Source: Xenopus tropicalis
Lineage: Eukaryota; Chordata; Amphibia; Anura; Pipidae
NCBI RefSeq assembly: GCF_000004195.4
Contig: NC_030678.2
Coordinates: 80,078,904 to 80,142,903, forward strand
Length of the DNA stretch: 64,000 bases
Direction: 5' to 3'
Position 1 is the first letter of the stretch; each line of letters opens with the position of its first letter. Of this stretch, positions 33,460 through 44,480 are shown one piece after another. The notes beneath the pieces are model-generated. The model searched no databases, was not told the DNA's origin, and saw nothing but the letters and a program-made list of their open reading frames with translations. The translations under genes and the position numbers were made by a program.

Positions 33460-34208
33460 GGCTGTAGAAAGCAATGCCAGGCAGCAGCTGCAAGGGCAAA
33501 CAAGGTTTTGAGCTGTATTAAAAGGGGTATAGATTCACGGGAGGAGGGGGTTATTCTTCCCCTTTACAGAGCGCTGGTAAGGCCCCATCTAGAATATGCT
33601 GTTCAGTTTTGGTCTCCAGTGCTCAAACGGGACATTTTTGAGTTAGAGAGGGTCCAGAGAAGGGCAACTAAGCTGGTAAAGGGTATGGAAAGTCTCAGTT
33701 ATGAAGAAAGACTGGCCAAGTTGGGTCTGTTTACGCTGGAAAAGAGGCGCTTAAGAGGGGACATGATAACTATGTATAAACATATAAAGGGATCATATAA
33801 TAACCTTTCTAATGTTTTATTTACCAGTAGGTCCTTCCAACGGACACGGGGGCACCCACTCCGTTTAGAAGAAGGGTTCCATTTAAATATTCGGAAATGT
33901 TTTCTACTGGCTGATACATTATATAGGTTTAAGAAGGAGCTGGATGGGTATTTAGCAAGTGAGGGAATACAGGGTTATGGGAGATAGCTCTTACTACAAG
34001 TTGATCCAGGGACTGGTCCGATTGCCATCTTGGAGTCAGGAAGGAATTTTTTCCCCTCTGCGGCAAATTAGAGAGGCTTCAGATGGATTTTTTTGCCTTC
34101 CTCTGGATCAACTAGAAGTTAGGCAGGTTATATATAGGTATTATGGTTGAACGTGATGGACGTATGTCTTTTTTCAACCCAGCTTACTATGTTACTATGT
34201 TACTATGA
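33460..34208 (+). mobile_element. CR1/L2-like LINE 3' end
   Basis: A 5'-truncated LINE: C-terminal ORF2 segment, then about 200 bp of 3' UTR (ttgatccagggactggtccg, gtcaggaaggaattttttcc), ending in tandem ttactatg units. LINEs ending in short tandem repeats without poly(A) are characteristic of CR1/L2-type elements. Relatives are at 34630-34760, 41850-42722 and 55659-56046. Confidence 0.82.
33508..33987 (+). pseudogene. CR1/L2-like ORF2 C-terminal fragment
   Basis: A 159-codon open segment beginning SCIKRGIDSREEGVILPLYR. It contains LVRPHLEYAVQFW, QRRATKLVKGM and LRGDMITMYKHIKG, the conserved C-terminal signature downstream of the RT in CR1/L2-type LINEs. The polymerase palm is absent. The upstream continuation (33465-33507, SNARQ...) is in a different frame, so a small indel lies near 33485. 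Inactive by truncation. Confidence 0.85.
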
Positions 34209-34218
34209 CACAAGACTC

Positions 34219-34430
34219 AATAAGCACAGGGGCTGCATGACAAGGGATCCGAATGACCAGCAACCAGATTACACTGGCTTATGTTTAGAGACTGGCAGAA
34301 TCAGGTGCAACTTTTAGAAGGAAAGAGTTAAGGCATGAGTAAGCAGGGCTGGGGGGGGGTGGAGGAAGACAGGGATGTGATGTCAGGAAAAGAAACAATT
34401 CACTTCCTTATCTTCTGAGAAGGTAGGAAC
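34219..34430 (+). repeat. direct repeat, copy 2
   Basis: Second copy of 31140-31372, starting ataagcacaggggctgcatg and ending ttctgagaaggtaggaac. It begins right after the LINE tail. Confidence 0.7.
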
Positions 34431-34629
34431 TTCCCACCCGCCCTTCCCTTTTTGCATATTGTGCAAATTTAGCAAAAAAATGTAAGGAGTTTTCTTCTTT
34501 ATGTTCTCATATTATCTATTAATAACTGAATGTATATGTTTTCCTGAATGCACTGTTATATTGTTTCTGTGTCTTTTTACACTATAAACTTGAGAGTCTG
34601 CATTGTATTAATTCATGTTTACTATGATT

Positions 34630-34760
34630 GTTTGATCCAGGGAATGTTTCCGAACACCATGATGGTCAGGAAGGAATTTTTTCCCTCTTGAGGCATAATT
34701 GACACTGACTTCAGGAGGGGTTTTCTGCCTTTCTCTGGATCAAAACAAGGGATATATGAT
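34630..34760 (+). repeat. CR1/L2-like LINE 3' UTR fragment
   Basis: Contains gatccagggaatgtttccga, ggtcaggaaggaattttttc and gcctttctctggatcaaa, matching in order the 3' UTR of the LINE at 33460-34208. Confidence 0.65.
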
Positions 34761-35632
34761 AATGTATTTAAAGTTTTATTTGTCATAGCAGGGGTAGAAC
34801 TGCAGAGTAATGCACAGGTAATTTTAGCAGAGAGAGAAAGGAGGTTCTCTCCTGTAATGCACAGTGGATTGATAGATACAGATGCTACTACTGCTTGTGC
34901 TAGATGACAGCCTGCTTGGATTTCCTATCATCAAGTCACTGCAGATTCAGGACCCGCAGCAGGGCTGCTGAACTTCTCTCATGGTTGGTGATGCAGCTTC
35001 TACTGGTAGCAGAGTTTGGGGCCATTCTCTCTTTAGGGAGAGGCAGTCTAATACTCAGTGTTGGATATAATGACATAGTGCTGATCTCAAATGTCAACTA
35101 TTGAAGTCTTCCACGGGGAACGGCAGAACATAGTAGAGATCTCTTATAGAATTCTGGCTTTAGAATATTGCCTTGGGTTAGGCTGGCAAGGTCCTATTTA
35201 TTTTATAAAATGTGTATAAATGCTGTGCCATTTTACCCCATTTTATCTCTGTCTCCTGGTGTTTCATTATGGTATCTAACAAAGGTGTTCCTTGGGTTGG
35301 CTAAAGGCAAAGGGTCAGTTGAGGAGTTCCCTTATCATGCCTGAAGAAAATGCTAGTGTGAATCTGCAGATATATTAAATTCATCAATTTGTAGCATTTC
35401 CAGTGGTTTTTGACTGATAGTTGTGCAGCTAAGGCTTCTCTGTTTGTTTCATAAAATGCTACTATTTTTCTTGTGACGTGAGTGATGCCAACTGGCATCC
35501 GCCTATGTGCTTACACCCACACCCTGCAGGCTAATGACAACAGGTATCGTGTGTAGGCGCTACCTGGCAAGATTCTTATTGCTGACTCGCACCTACTGAA
35601 GGGCAAATCTGCTACCACCTGCAATGTTCGTA

Positions 35633-35634
<2 letters not shown>
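34761..35634. other. unassigned sequence
   Basis: No element recognised; open frames here lack motifs. Confidence 0.45.
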
Positions 35635-35678
<44 letters not shown>

Positions 35679-35721
35679 TTATATATATATATATATATAA
35701 ATAATATTATATATATATATC
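35635..35721. repeat. AT microsatellite
   Basis: (ta)n over about 85 bp with two tttatata interruptions. Confidence 0.9.
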
Positions 35722-36210
35722 TTTGCTAATGGCTGATTGACATTTTGCTGTACACAAAAGAAGTATCCAAGTAGATATTTTGGAAGAACCAGCTGGATTT
35801 AGTTTCACATTATTTCTTTATATATCTTCTGCTATAACATTTGTTTTAGCAGAAAACAGCAATTTATATATGTATGTAAATAAAAATATGGCTTGATCAC
35901 CTCTCTCTCCATATATATTTGAACAAGCATGTTTGTGTAATATGTATATATATATACATACACACGTATATTTTATGTTATATATGATTTAGATATGTAA
36001 TATTTTGATAAGAAAGGCAATACTTTCTTCTTTATAGAATGTTCTCATTGTATAGGGGGTTAGGGGAATTTTTAGCAGTGACTTTTAGCACAGGTTGGTC
36101 AGAACAGTGTACTTATCCTTGGCCAAAGGTATGTATAACTGCACCAGGGTCTTCCATGTACAGGTGCTCTCACCAGCTCATACCTTCAGGCTTTAGATTG
36201 AAGAGAGGCA
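35722..36210. other. unassigned AT-rich sequence
   Basis: Contains short (ta)n at about 35942-35957; nothing else recognised. Confidence 0.45.
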
Positions 36211-36212
36211 GT

Positions 36213-36437
36213 GCAGGTATTGGACCTTTTATGCACAATGCTCAGAGTCTTTGGTTCTTGGATAAGTGGTCTATCTGTAATTTGAAACTCCATTCTTTAA
36301 ATCTAGTAAAATCATTAAAACATTAACACAATAGTATTGTTTTGCCAGCAGTATTGATTAATTAGATCTTAGTTAAGATACGGTTAGTTGGTGTTTTCTG
36401 CATAACAGGTTTACGAATTATGGATCCCATACCTGTA
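36213..36437 (+). mobile_element. family A MITE, internally deleted
   Basis: Left end gcaggtattggacctttta and right end atggatcccatacctgta are both present. About 100 bp of the core after taagatacggttag is missing compared with the copy at 383-712. Confidence 0.8.
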
Positions 36438-36597
36438 GTAGAAAGGTAGGGCTTCATGGGAAGGACTGCACTGTCTCTGCATGGGGCCCCCTGTTGAGTC
36501 CACTATTGACCTTGGCAGTTATTAAGACATATTTATTTCAGCTAATGCCAGGGTAGACACAAAAGCTATACTACACTGGCCACTTTGTATCCTACAT
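36438..36597. other. unassigned sequence
   Basis: Nothing recognisable. Confidence 0.45.
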
Positions 36598-36985
36598 TTA
36601 GGGTGAAGACACACAAAGCTACTAGTAGCAGCTACTTGTCACGGCTACAAAAATAGACAATGCTGATCATTTACTGATTAATTGTCTCTACGTTTGTATT
36701 AGCAGAGGCAATTGTCAGTGTTGTCTATGGCAGGGTATTTTCTGGCATTTAGAAGCCGTGATAAGTAGCTCTGTGTGTCGGCGCGATTTCGCGCAAATCG
36801 CCGAAAAAGACTTGCGAGTCTTTTTCGGCGATTCCCTGAAATTGCCCCGCCGCGTCTGCCATCCCGCCGGCGACTTACATGTTCGCCGGTGGGATGGCAG
36901 GGGTAGGCAACTCGGGGAGATTTGTCGCCCGCGAACAGGGAGTTAATCGCGGGCGACTAATCTCCCCCGTGTGCCAGAGCCCTAA
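36598..36985. mobile_element. mosaic foldback element
   Basis: Left tip ttagggtgaagacacaca and right tip ccagagccctaa resemble each other only in their first bases. The left half (36598-36778) is a palindrome of its own (gctacttgtcacggct / agccgtgataagtagc). The right half (about 36779-36982) instead matches 37150-37356 of the neighbouring foldback (ggcgcgatttcg..., gccggtgggatggcagggg..., ggcgactaatctccc). tacat(tt) flanks both ends (36593-36599, 36986-36992), so the mosaic appears to have inserted as one unit. Confidence 0.7.
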
Positions 36986-37021
36986 TACATTTCTCCCCAG
37001 CTACTTTATCATGCAGTGTAA

Positions 37022-37356
37022 GGGCTCTGGCACACGGGGAGATTAGTCGCCCGGGAAAAAACTCCCTGTTCACGGGCGACTAATCTCCCCGTGTTGCCTT
37101 CCCCTGCCATCCCACTGGCGACAATGTAAGTCGCCGGAGGGATGGCACACACGGCGCGATTTCGGGAAATCGCAGAAAAAGACTCGCGAGGCTTTTTCGG
37201 CGATTTTCACGAAAATCGCGCCGCCGCGTGTGCCATCCCACCGGCGACTTACATTTTCGCCGGTGGGATGGCAGGGGAAGGCAACTCGGGGAGATTAGTC
37301 GCCCGCGAACAGGGAGTTTAGTCGCAGGCGACTAATCTCCCCGTGTGCCAGAGCCC
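37022..37356. mobile_element. CpG-rich foldback element, TAA target
   Basis: Outer inverted repeats gggctctggcacacggggag and its complement enclose further inverted blocks (gattagtcgcccg / cgggcgactaatc; ccatcccactggcgac / gccggtgggatgg). TAA flanks both ends (37019-37021 and 37357-37359); a 3-bp T-A-type target suggests PIF/Harbinger-like ancestry, though three bases are weak evidence. Strongly CpG-rich against AT-rich flanks. Non-coding. Confidence 0.75.
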
Positions 37357-37420
37357 TAAGACTGTCAGTATATAACTGATGTTAGTTTTGGAGAGGCACA
37401 TGTGGTGTTTGAGGCTAATA

Positions 37421-37500
37421 CATACCTCCCAACTGTCCTGATTTTGCTAGCTCAGCCGCAGTCCCGGATTCTTACCGAAAAGTCTCCTTCACTGAATGCT
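37421..37500 (+). repeat. 'acctcccaac' repeat fragment
   Basis: Starts atacatacctcccaactgtc and continues gcagtcccggattctt; a short relative of 32757-33010. Confidence 0.5.
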
Positions 37501-37651
37501 AAAAAAGATAAAAAAGTTTCTGAAACTTGATTAAAAAAGTAGCTTTTGGAAGAGAGGCCAGAAAACTAAACAAGCTACACCTGCACTTAGATAAAATTAT
37601 AACTAATAAGCTAAACAGGTCTTTTGGGGGGAACTGAGACTTACAGCTTAA

Positions 37652-38084
37652 AGGAGAAAGAAAGCTAAAAACTAAGTAAATGTAAATACAGCCTTAAGCA
37701 CTCACAGAAACGCTGCACTGAGTTCTGTGTTAAATGAAAAAGGATTTGTTGTCTCTTTGTTTTTCTGTGCCAGAGACACACAGCTCTCTCCTCTCTCCTG
37801 CTGCCCCCTCCCTCAAGAATGCTAAGAACTCCCTCCCCCCTTTAGGAATGTCTGACCTTAGCCAATCAGCAGGAAGCAAAACTGCGCATGTACATTGGTC
37901 TTGGTCTTGGTGCAGGAGTAAAGGCATTATCGTAACTTTCTTTATAGAGCTCAGCATTTTTTTTCCTATAAGGCTTCTAATCATCTGAACGGGAGAAATA
38001 TGGGGAAACTTAAGGGCACTGTTGAGAGAACTGAAGGTATGCCTGCAGCTTGAGATTAACTCTTTATTAGCCTTTCCTTTTCCT
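37652..38084 (+). mobile_element. T2-like (TTAA-type) MITE, complete
   Basis: Flanked by ttaa at 37648-37651 and 38085-38088. Left end aggagaaagaaagctaaaaa and right end tagcctttccttttcct are pyrimidine/purine-complementary. The 433-bp interior is non-coding. Its inverted relative is 24308-24745. Confidence 0.8.
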
Positions 38085-38304
38085 TTAAAGGGCAATTTCA
38101 CCTTCATTAGCTAAACTGTAATAACTCATAAAACAAGACCCCAAAACCCCAAAAGTGTGTTAAAACTTAAAATAAACTGTCACATTTTGTAAAATGGGAG
38201 TGGCATTTAGGGGGTGTTTGTGATAAAAAAATTTCGCCATGCTATGAGCAGCATTTGTTTTTGTCCCTCTTTACATTTTTCAAATGTTGGGAGGTAGTAT
38301 GGGC
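38085..38304 (-). repeat. TTAA-type end plus 'acctcccaac' relative
   Basis: Begins ttaaagggcaatttcacctt, a familiar TTAA-type MITE terminus sharing the ttaa of the previous element. From 38106 the sequence reads as the reverse complement of the 32757-type repeat, ending caaatgttgggaggtagtat. Confidence 0.5.
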
Positions 38305-41300
38305 TAGTACTGTGAGTGCTAGGAAGGGGGCCAGCGCTGCAGTTGTATTTTGCTGATTTTGGCCATATTTGTTTTATTATTCCTTGGTCATCAAAAAATA
38401 ACTTAAGCCTAAAAACAGATTAGCAAACTATTAGTATGCAGATCACTCAGCATTTGCATTTAATATGCATACTGCAGGGTATATTAGAAAAGTGTTTATA
38501 TGTACAGTGCATTGATACTAAAGAAATATGAGGACAACAGTCAGAAATATCTTTATTATTAAAGGGGACATATAACCACCTGAGCACTCTTCCATTCATA
38601 TCATATCACATCACATCATTTTTCATATCATTTTTTTTTACTAAATGTCATAATATCAGTTTTTATACTGATAATATAATAAATTCTGTTCAAACAGGGT
38701 CTGGATTTCAGAAGTATAAGTTACTAATACAGGAAGCATCCTTTGATTTTTCTCTGCTCAGTTACATCTCTCCTGTCATCGCTTCAGTCGCAATAAGCAA
38801 TAGAAGTATGCAGAGCCATTTCAGAAGATGCATCAGTACAGCTGTTATGTTAAGTCCTAGTCTGGACAGAACAACAGGGGGCTCTCCTGTTACACATTCA
38901 TGATATTAGTAGTATAAAAACTATATGTATAACTAAGTTCCTGAAAATAGCTTACATTGTAATTGTTCCTGCTATTATCCAACACATGTACATGATGCTG
39001 CAGTCACAAAGATTTGTGACTTGTACCACCATTTAAGCAACATGCACACCCTAATTTGGTTGCATTCAATAGAGACATATTTATTTAAGTAAAAATTCCA
39101 AACTGTGTTGCTCTATTAACAAGTTTTCCAATTTGTTGTATGAGCTGTCTGTCCTTCTTATTCATTTATTTTAATAATGTTTCCATTGCATATTCCATAT
39201 TACATGGCATTATCATACATCATCATTCAGATTCTACTGTAGTCAGAAGGATTAGTAACAGAAATCAGCAATCCAAAGTTACTTCATTTGTACATTTGTA
39301 ATGATTGTTAATAGCTTGATATTTTAGTGATAATGGCGATAAAGGGTACTATGTTTAACTATAAAAGCCCAAGAGTTAATAATATGAAACAGATAAAGGT
39401 ATCCTTCTTTACATGATTAATTAAATGGTATGCTTCTCAAGGTCTCCCATGATTTATTTGTTATAAGCTTAGAAAGCGAGAGGGAGGGAAAGAGGAGGGG
39501 AGCAGGCAGAGGGTCATTATACTCTTTTAATCTAGTAGGCCTTGTGTTATGGATTAATATGTGTCTTTATCCCTCCCTGGTCTGAGTATATAAATTCCAA
39601 GGTTGCCAGACTTTATTAAATGTCTTATGGGTCCAGAGGATTTGGCCTGTAAGCCTCTGCCACACTTAAATTATCACCTAATCTTTGTTTAAATGATTCA
39701 GACCTCAGAAAGGGTGCTTCTCAAAGTTCTGCTATTACTTGTTTAAAATCACTACATAGATACTGTATGTTACTTCCGGTAGTTTGAGTTTAACCAATGG
39801 GTAATTTAAAAGAGTAATTGAGAAATTAATTGGAGAAATCCAAAAGATGTTTTGGATAGAGGATTACAATATAAAGTTGTGTGCAATTGCTATCCTCTGG
39901 GGAAATTGTTATAATTCCACTTAGATCAACTAATATATACCGGTCAACTGGATTTAGTTGACTGATATGTGCTGCTCTGTAATATGATGGGAGGTGGTGA
40001 ATATGGCACTTTGTGAGCAGGGAATTTCTTTAAATATAAAATATTCAACATAGTTATTAAGGCTGAATCTGCAGCCCTCCTATCAACCATCCTTTTTGTT
40101 TCCCTCCTATGTAGTTGTTAAATTGTGTTACAGGTAGAATAATGCTGCAGGTAAAACGATAATTGTACAACTTCTTAATATTTTCATTTGACAAATACAG
40201 AGAGGAAACCAATAGCAGTAAAGGGGCTTTGCGTTTAACTTTTACAGATTTAAAGTTACATAGTTTGTATTGGACCAAAAAAATTAAATCAAATGATGCT
40301 AAAAGTACAATGGTTTAAGTCTAGGAACATTAATAAAAAAAAAACAAAATTTCATAGGGAAAGATATGAACAGAGCAATAGCAATGACAAGTAATAATGG
40401 TCCCCAGCTTTTTTTTCCATGTATTATTAACCTTGCATTAGCAACAATATGTTTGTCAGATTCAAAAGTGCAATGGAATGCTACCTAAGATTCTAAACTA
40501 TACTGCAGAAAGATACTCTGCTCTCTCAGCATTTCAGAGATTAGATTTGAATTAGGGCATTGTAGATTCCAAAAAGGTTACAGTAACAAGAGTGTTTGTT
40601 TACAGAGGTAGTTCCCCTCAGTATGTTGTAGTATTAACAGACCATTAAGAATGTCTTTTTTGTTGGTGCTTTTCAGTTATAACATTTGTAACTGCTATCT
40701 GGTTGCTAGGACCTAATTACCCTTGCAACCATGCAGCAATTTGGGAGCCATAATGAAAGATAAATAGCAGAGTGGCCCAACACAAGGATAAGCAATAAAA
40801 ACATAAAACAAGAATAAAATGCAGATAATTTAAAAATGAAAGCAAGGAAGACCAAATATGTTTCATAGGAAGTTCCAGGTTGCCATTAAAACATTACACT
40901 TTTATGATGGGGAGAAGATGCCAATGCATGAGAAATGATTGACAGTGTGTAGATGTATGTGAGATGCAAACAAGGCTAAAAATAATTATATGAAATAATT
41001 CAGGATTATTTTTCTCAAATTTCCAGTCAGCCATTCAGATTTCTAACATTTTGCAGTAGAATATTTTAACCAATTAGTCCTGCTTCTCAAACCTGCTGTA
41101 AAATGTCAGATTTTCTTTTATACTCCTATTAAAATGTTTATCCATTTTCTGTAGATAAATATTCTTTGATTGCTTACAATTATTTGCAACTGCTTTACAA
41201 TCTTTTAGAGCTGCCGGACGGCTGTTCTTTGAATCAACCACTCAACAACTCTTTTATGAAGTAGGAAACCTTTGTTTAAATTTCCTCTAAATTGATTGCC

Positions 41301-41849
41301 CCTAAAGCTGCCAGCTATAATTCATATATGTTTGTATTTCTGAAATTTTCTCTCTTTAATAAATGTGCTAATATTTCATATTTTTCCTTTTTTGCTGCTC
41401 TTCTCATATGAATTTTAGACACCTAAATTAGGCTATGCCTTCATTTGGCAAGTAATATTTTTCTTCTTCATCTTTCCACTGACTTCAGTGAGTGCCCCAT
41501 ATAATTGGTGCAATTATCACATTGATTAATTCCTCTGCCTGACTTCAGCATTTGCATAGGTTGATCTCATAGCATCCAAATGATGCCAGAAATGAGAACA
41601 GGTCAGAGTCATCTGGTGCTGAAATGTTCATGTTAATCATGAATGAATAAATATCTGGCACATTATATTCATCAACATACAGCTCACGATGGGATTGTTG
41701 GTACTCTTATGTGTAGTCCTGTAACAAAAAGGGGCATAGTGAAATCACCATCAGCTGCAATTTTTTGTTTTTTGCATATATCCAAATTCTCCATAAGAAA
41801 ATGCAACTTTACTGGTCTTTCCAAACATAGAAATATATATGGAAGATCA
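38305..41849. other. repeat-poor stretch
   Basis: About 3.5 kb without a mobile element I can name, apart from a decayed TTAA-type MITE fragment at about 40660-40745 (gctatctggttgctaggacc). 41040-41340 is repeat-free with mixed composition and may be conserved. No exon-like frame was found. Confidence 0.35.
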
Positions 41850-42722
41850 GTCATCACACTTATCTCAAGTTAAAATTGTGGACATGATCTTCTTTGATTT
41901 TGCTAAAGCATTAGATACACTGCCATTTTGAATATAAATTTTACTAAACTGAAGAACTGGGAAACAAATAGGCAAATGAATAAATAAATTCAAGGTTATG
42001 CATTTTCGTAGACATAACACAAAGGCAAGTTGTCCACTAAATGGTAGTGTGTTGGGGGATTTGTAATTGAGAAAGAGTTGGGGATTTTTTTTTAATAACA
42101 TACTGTGCAACTCTAGTCAGGGTCACTCAGAGAATACTAAAGCTAATAAAGTGCTGTCTTGCATAAAAAAGGGCATTGACTCAAGGGATGAAAACATAAT
42201 TTTGCCTCTTTATGGATCCTTGGTAAGGCCTCACCTTGAGTATGTTGCATAGTTTTGGGCCCCAGTCCTTAAAAATGATAGAGAGACTGCAGAGATGTGT
42301 ACTCCATATGAAAAAATGACACTCCTAAAAAAGGAGAGACTGTCCAGTCAAAATGGGACTATTCTCTGAAAGCAGACATGATTTTCAAGTACATTAGACA
42401 ATATTACAGATGTATAGCAGGGGTTATTTTTCACATAGACAAAAACAAAGTAGAAGAAAGTAGAAAGTGAATACTTTTAAAGATGCGGTTGTGATGGCAG
42501 ATTCTGTAAATGCCTTTAAGAATGCCTGAGATGTTTTCTTGGACAAGCATAATATTTAAAGTTACAGTCTTAAAATCTACAGGTACTTTAGCAGGAATGT
42601 GAGTATATAAAGTGTATATGTTAGTGTATAGGTAGGTCTGTATGAGTACTGTTCATAGCTGCACTATTTGTAGTGGTTGAACTTGATTTTTTTTTTCAAT
42701 CCACATTAAATATATAACCATA
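41850..42722 (+). pseudogene. decayed CR1/L2-like LINE copy
   Basis: The + strand at about 41877-41930 translates to VDMIFFDFAKALDTLPF, matching the LINE reverse transcriptase motif FLDFxKAFDTVxH. A large deletion follows. Then 42130-42252 encodes VLSCIKKGIDSRDENIILPL and LVRPHLEY, as in the copy at 33508. Frame is lost in several places, and the 3' end (gtggttgaacttga, catattac) lacks a clear tail. Much older than the 33.5-kb copy. Confidence 0.7.
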
Positions 42723-43198
42723 TTACATGTTAAACTGGTGATATATGCCAGATTTGGTTGGGCTAATTTTGTCCATGTATGGCACCAAGATAGGGGTGAA
42801 AAACAACACATAGGGGCACATTGTCATTGCCTTCTCTGTAGACTAAAGGCAGTTGTTGATCACATACCAACTACAGACCAGTTGGTCTGTAACCCTTGTT
42901 GGGGTTAATTAGTCTAATGCTGAATTTTCTGATAACCATATGTCGGGACAGGAAAATACATCCACATTGAAAGTATGTTGCATTTCGAGTGAAGAGACCT
43001 CATGTCCTTTTAGTAAGCAAAACAGAGGGAATTGTGGAATGAAGATGGCAAGTCTTCCTTATTGCTCTGAAAGGTAGAACACCCCGATGTTTGGCTCTCT
43101 CTCTAATCAGGTATCTTGCTTAACACCAGAAAACCCTTTTCATCTGCTCTTTGCAATCCTTCAACCTAATTCTGATCAAGCAACCCAAGGTACCCTTA
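42723..43198. other. unassigned sequence
   Basis: Nothing recognisable. Confidence 0.45.
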
Positions 43199-43726
43199 GG
43201 GGCACATTTACTAACCCACGAACGGGTCGAAATGAGTCCGATTGCGTTTTTTTCGTAATGATCGGTATTTTGCGATTTTTTCGTATTTTTTGCGATTTTT
43301 TTCGGCATCTTTACAAATTTTTCGTTACCAATACGATTTTTGCGTAAAAACGCGAGTTTTTCGTAGCCATTACGAAAGTTGCGTAAAATCTGGCGATTTT
43401 TCGTAGCGTTAAAACTTGCGCAAAAAGTTGCGCTTTTTTCGTAGCGTTAAAACTTACGCGAAACTTCGCACCTTTTAAGTTTTAACGCGACGAAAAAGGC
43501 GCAACTTTTCGCATAAGTTTTAACGCTACGAAAAAATCGGGCGATTTTACGCAACTTTCGTAATGGCTACGAAAAACTCGCGTTTTTACGCAAAAATCGT
43601 ATTGGTAACGAAAAATTTGTTACGCCGTAAAAAATCGCAAAAAATACGAAAAAGTCGCAAAATGTTCGTTTTCAAGTCGGAACTTTTCCAATTCGGGTCG
43701 GATTCGTGGGTTAGTAAATCAGCCCC
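43199..43726. mobile_element. 528-bp CpG-rich foldback element
   Basis: Ends ggggcacatttactaaccca and gggttagtaaatcagcccc. The two arms are near-complete inverted copies meeting near 43460-43475: aatacgatttttgcgtaaaa in the left arm and ttttacgcaaaaatcgtatt in the right. CpG occurs in almost every ttttcgt/acgaaaa word. Flanks tta (left) and ata (right) suggest a 3-bp target. Non-coding. Confidence 0.85.
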
Positions 43727-44399
43727 ATAGTATAACAAATCAGCAGTCATTATTACTGTGTGGACTACTATTCCAGTTTAAGATGTTTTATAGCTCAACA
43801 TAGGGAAGATTCATGCCTCAGACATGTATGATTGTTTATGCTTTAGAAGTAAACCTTAGTTTTAAGTCATACATTTATAAAGGGGAAATTATGTCATAAA
43901 AATGACTATTTAACCTTACATTTGACATAGGCATATTAAAAATAAATATCTCTCATGATTAATATATGTGGTATCAACCACACTTTTTGTGATGAGAAAA
44001 ACTAAATTATCATCCTGAGACATCAATACCCCCAGTGGACTAATTATCGCAAAAAAAAACGGTAGACTGCATGTCAAGCATAAACTTTTTGAAGGAAGCA
44101 GCACCAAGACATGGTTATAACATGCAGTTATACAAATCAATAATACTTTTAAGAAATTTATCTGACCGGCATAATCTGCCTTTTAATCAGTTATAATAGA
44201 GATAACCAAGATGTGGCTAGAATACAGCTACCCACATCATTTTCCAGCTAATGCTGGAAAAGGATGCTGGGAAATGTAGTTGCTGGAGCTACACAGACTG
44301 AATAGGACTTATGGATCATAGGACATATGGATCCTTTCAGAGTCCTACAATGAGGAGAAACTGATTTTTTTAATGTCTGTAGCAGTTCAGTCTGATGCA

Positions 44400-44400
<1 letters not shown>
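43727..44400. other. unassigned sequence
   Basis: No element recognised beyond a short 'ggatgctgggaaatgtagtt' motif at about 44261-44281 that also occurs in dispersed Xenopus repeats. Confidence 0.4.
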
Positions 44401-44401
<1 letters not shown>

Positions 44402-44463
<62 letters not shown>

Positions 44464-44480
44464 TGTATATATATATATAA
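44402..44480. repeat. long AT microsatellite
   Basis: About 30 uninterrupted (ta) units, then tactgta and a further short (ta)n. Confidence 0.95.

Noticed and set aside
33005..33499. 164-codon minus-strand frame rich in G and W, and a 121-codon proline-rich frame on the + strand
   Set aside because: Both are translations of the minisatellite and vanish as gene candidates once the tandem units are seen.
36758..37356. CpG-rich stretch as a CpG island or promoter
   Set aside because: The CpGs are confined to the foldback arms with sharp element borders.
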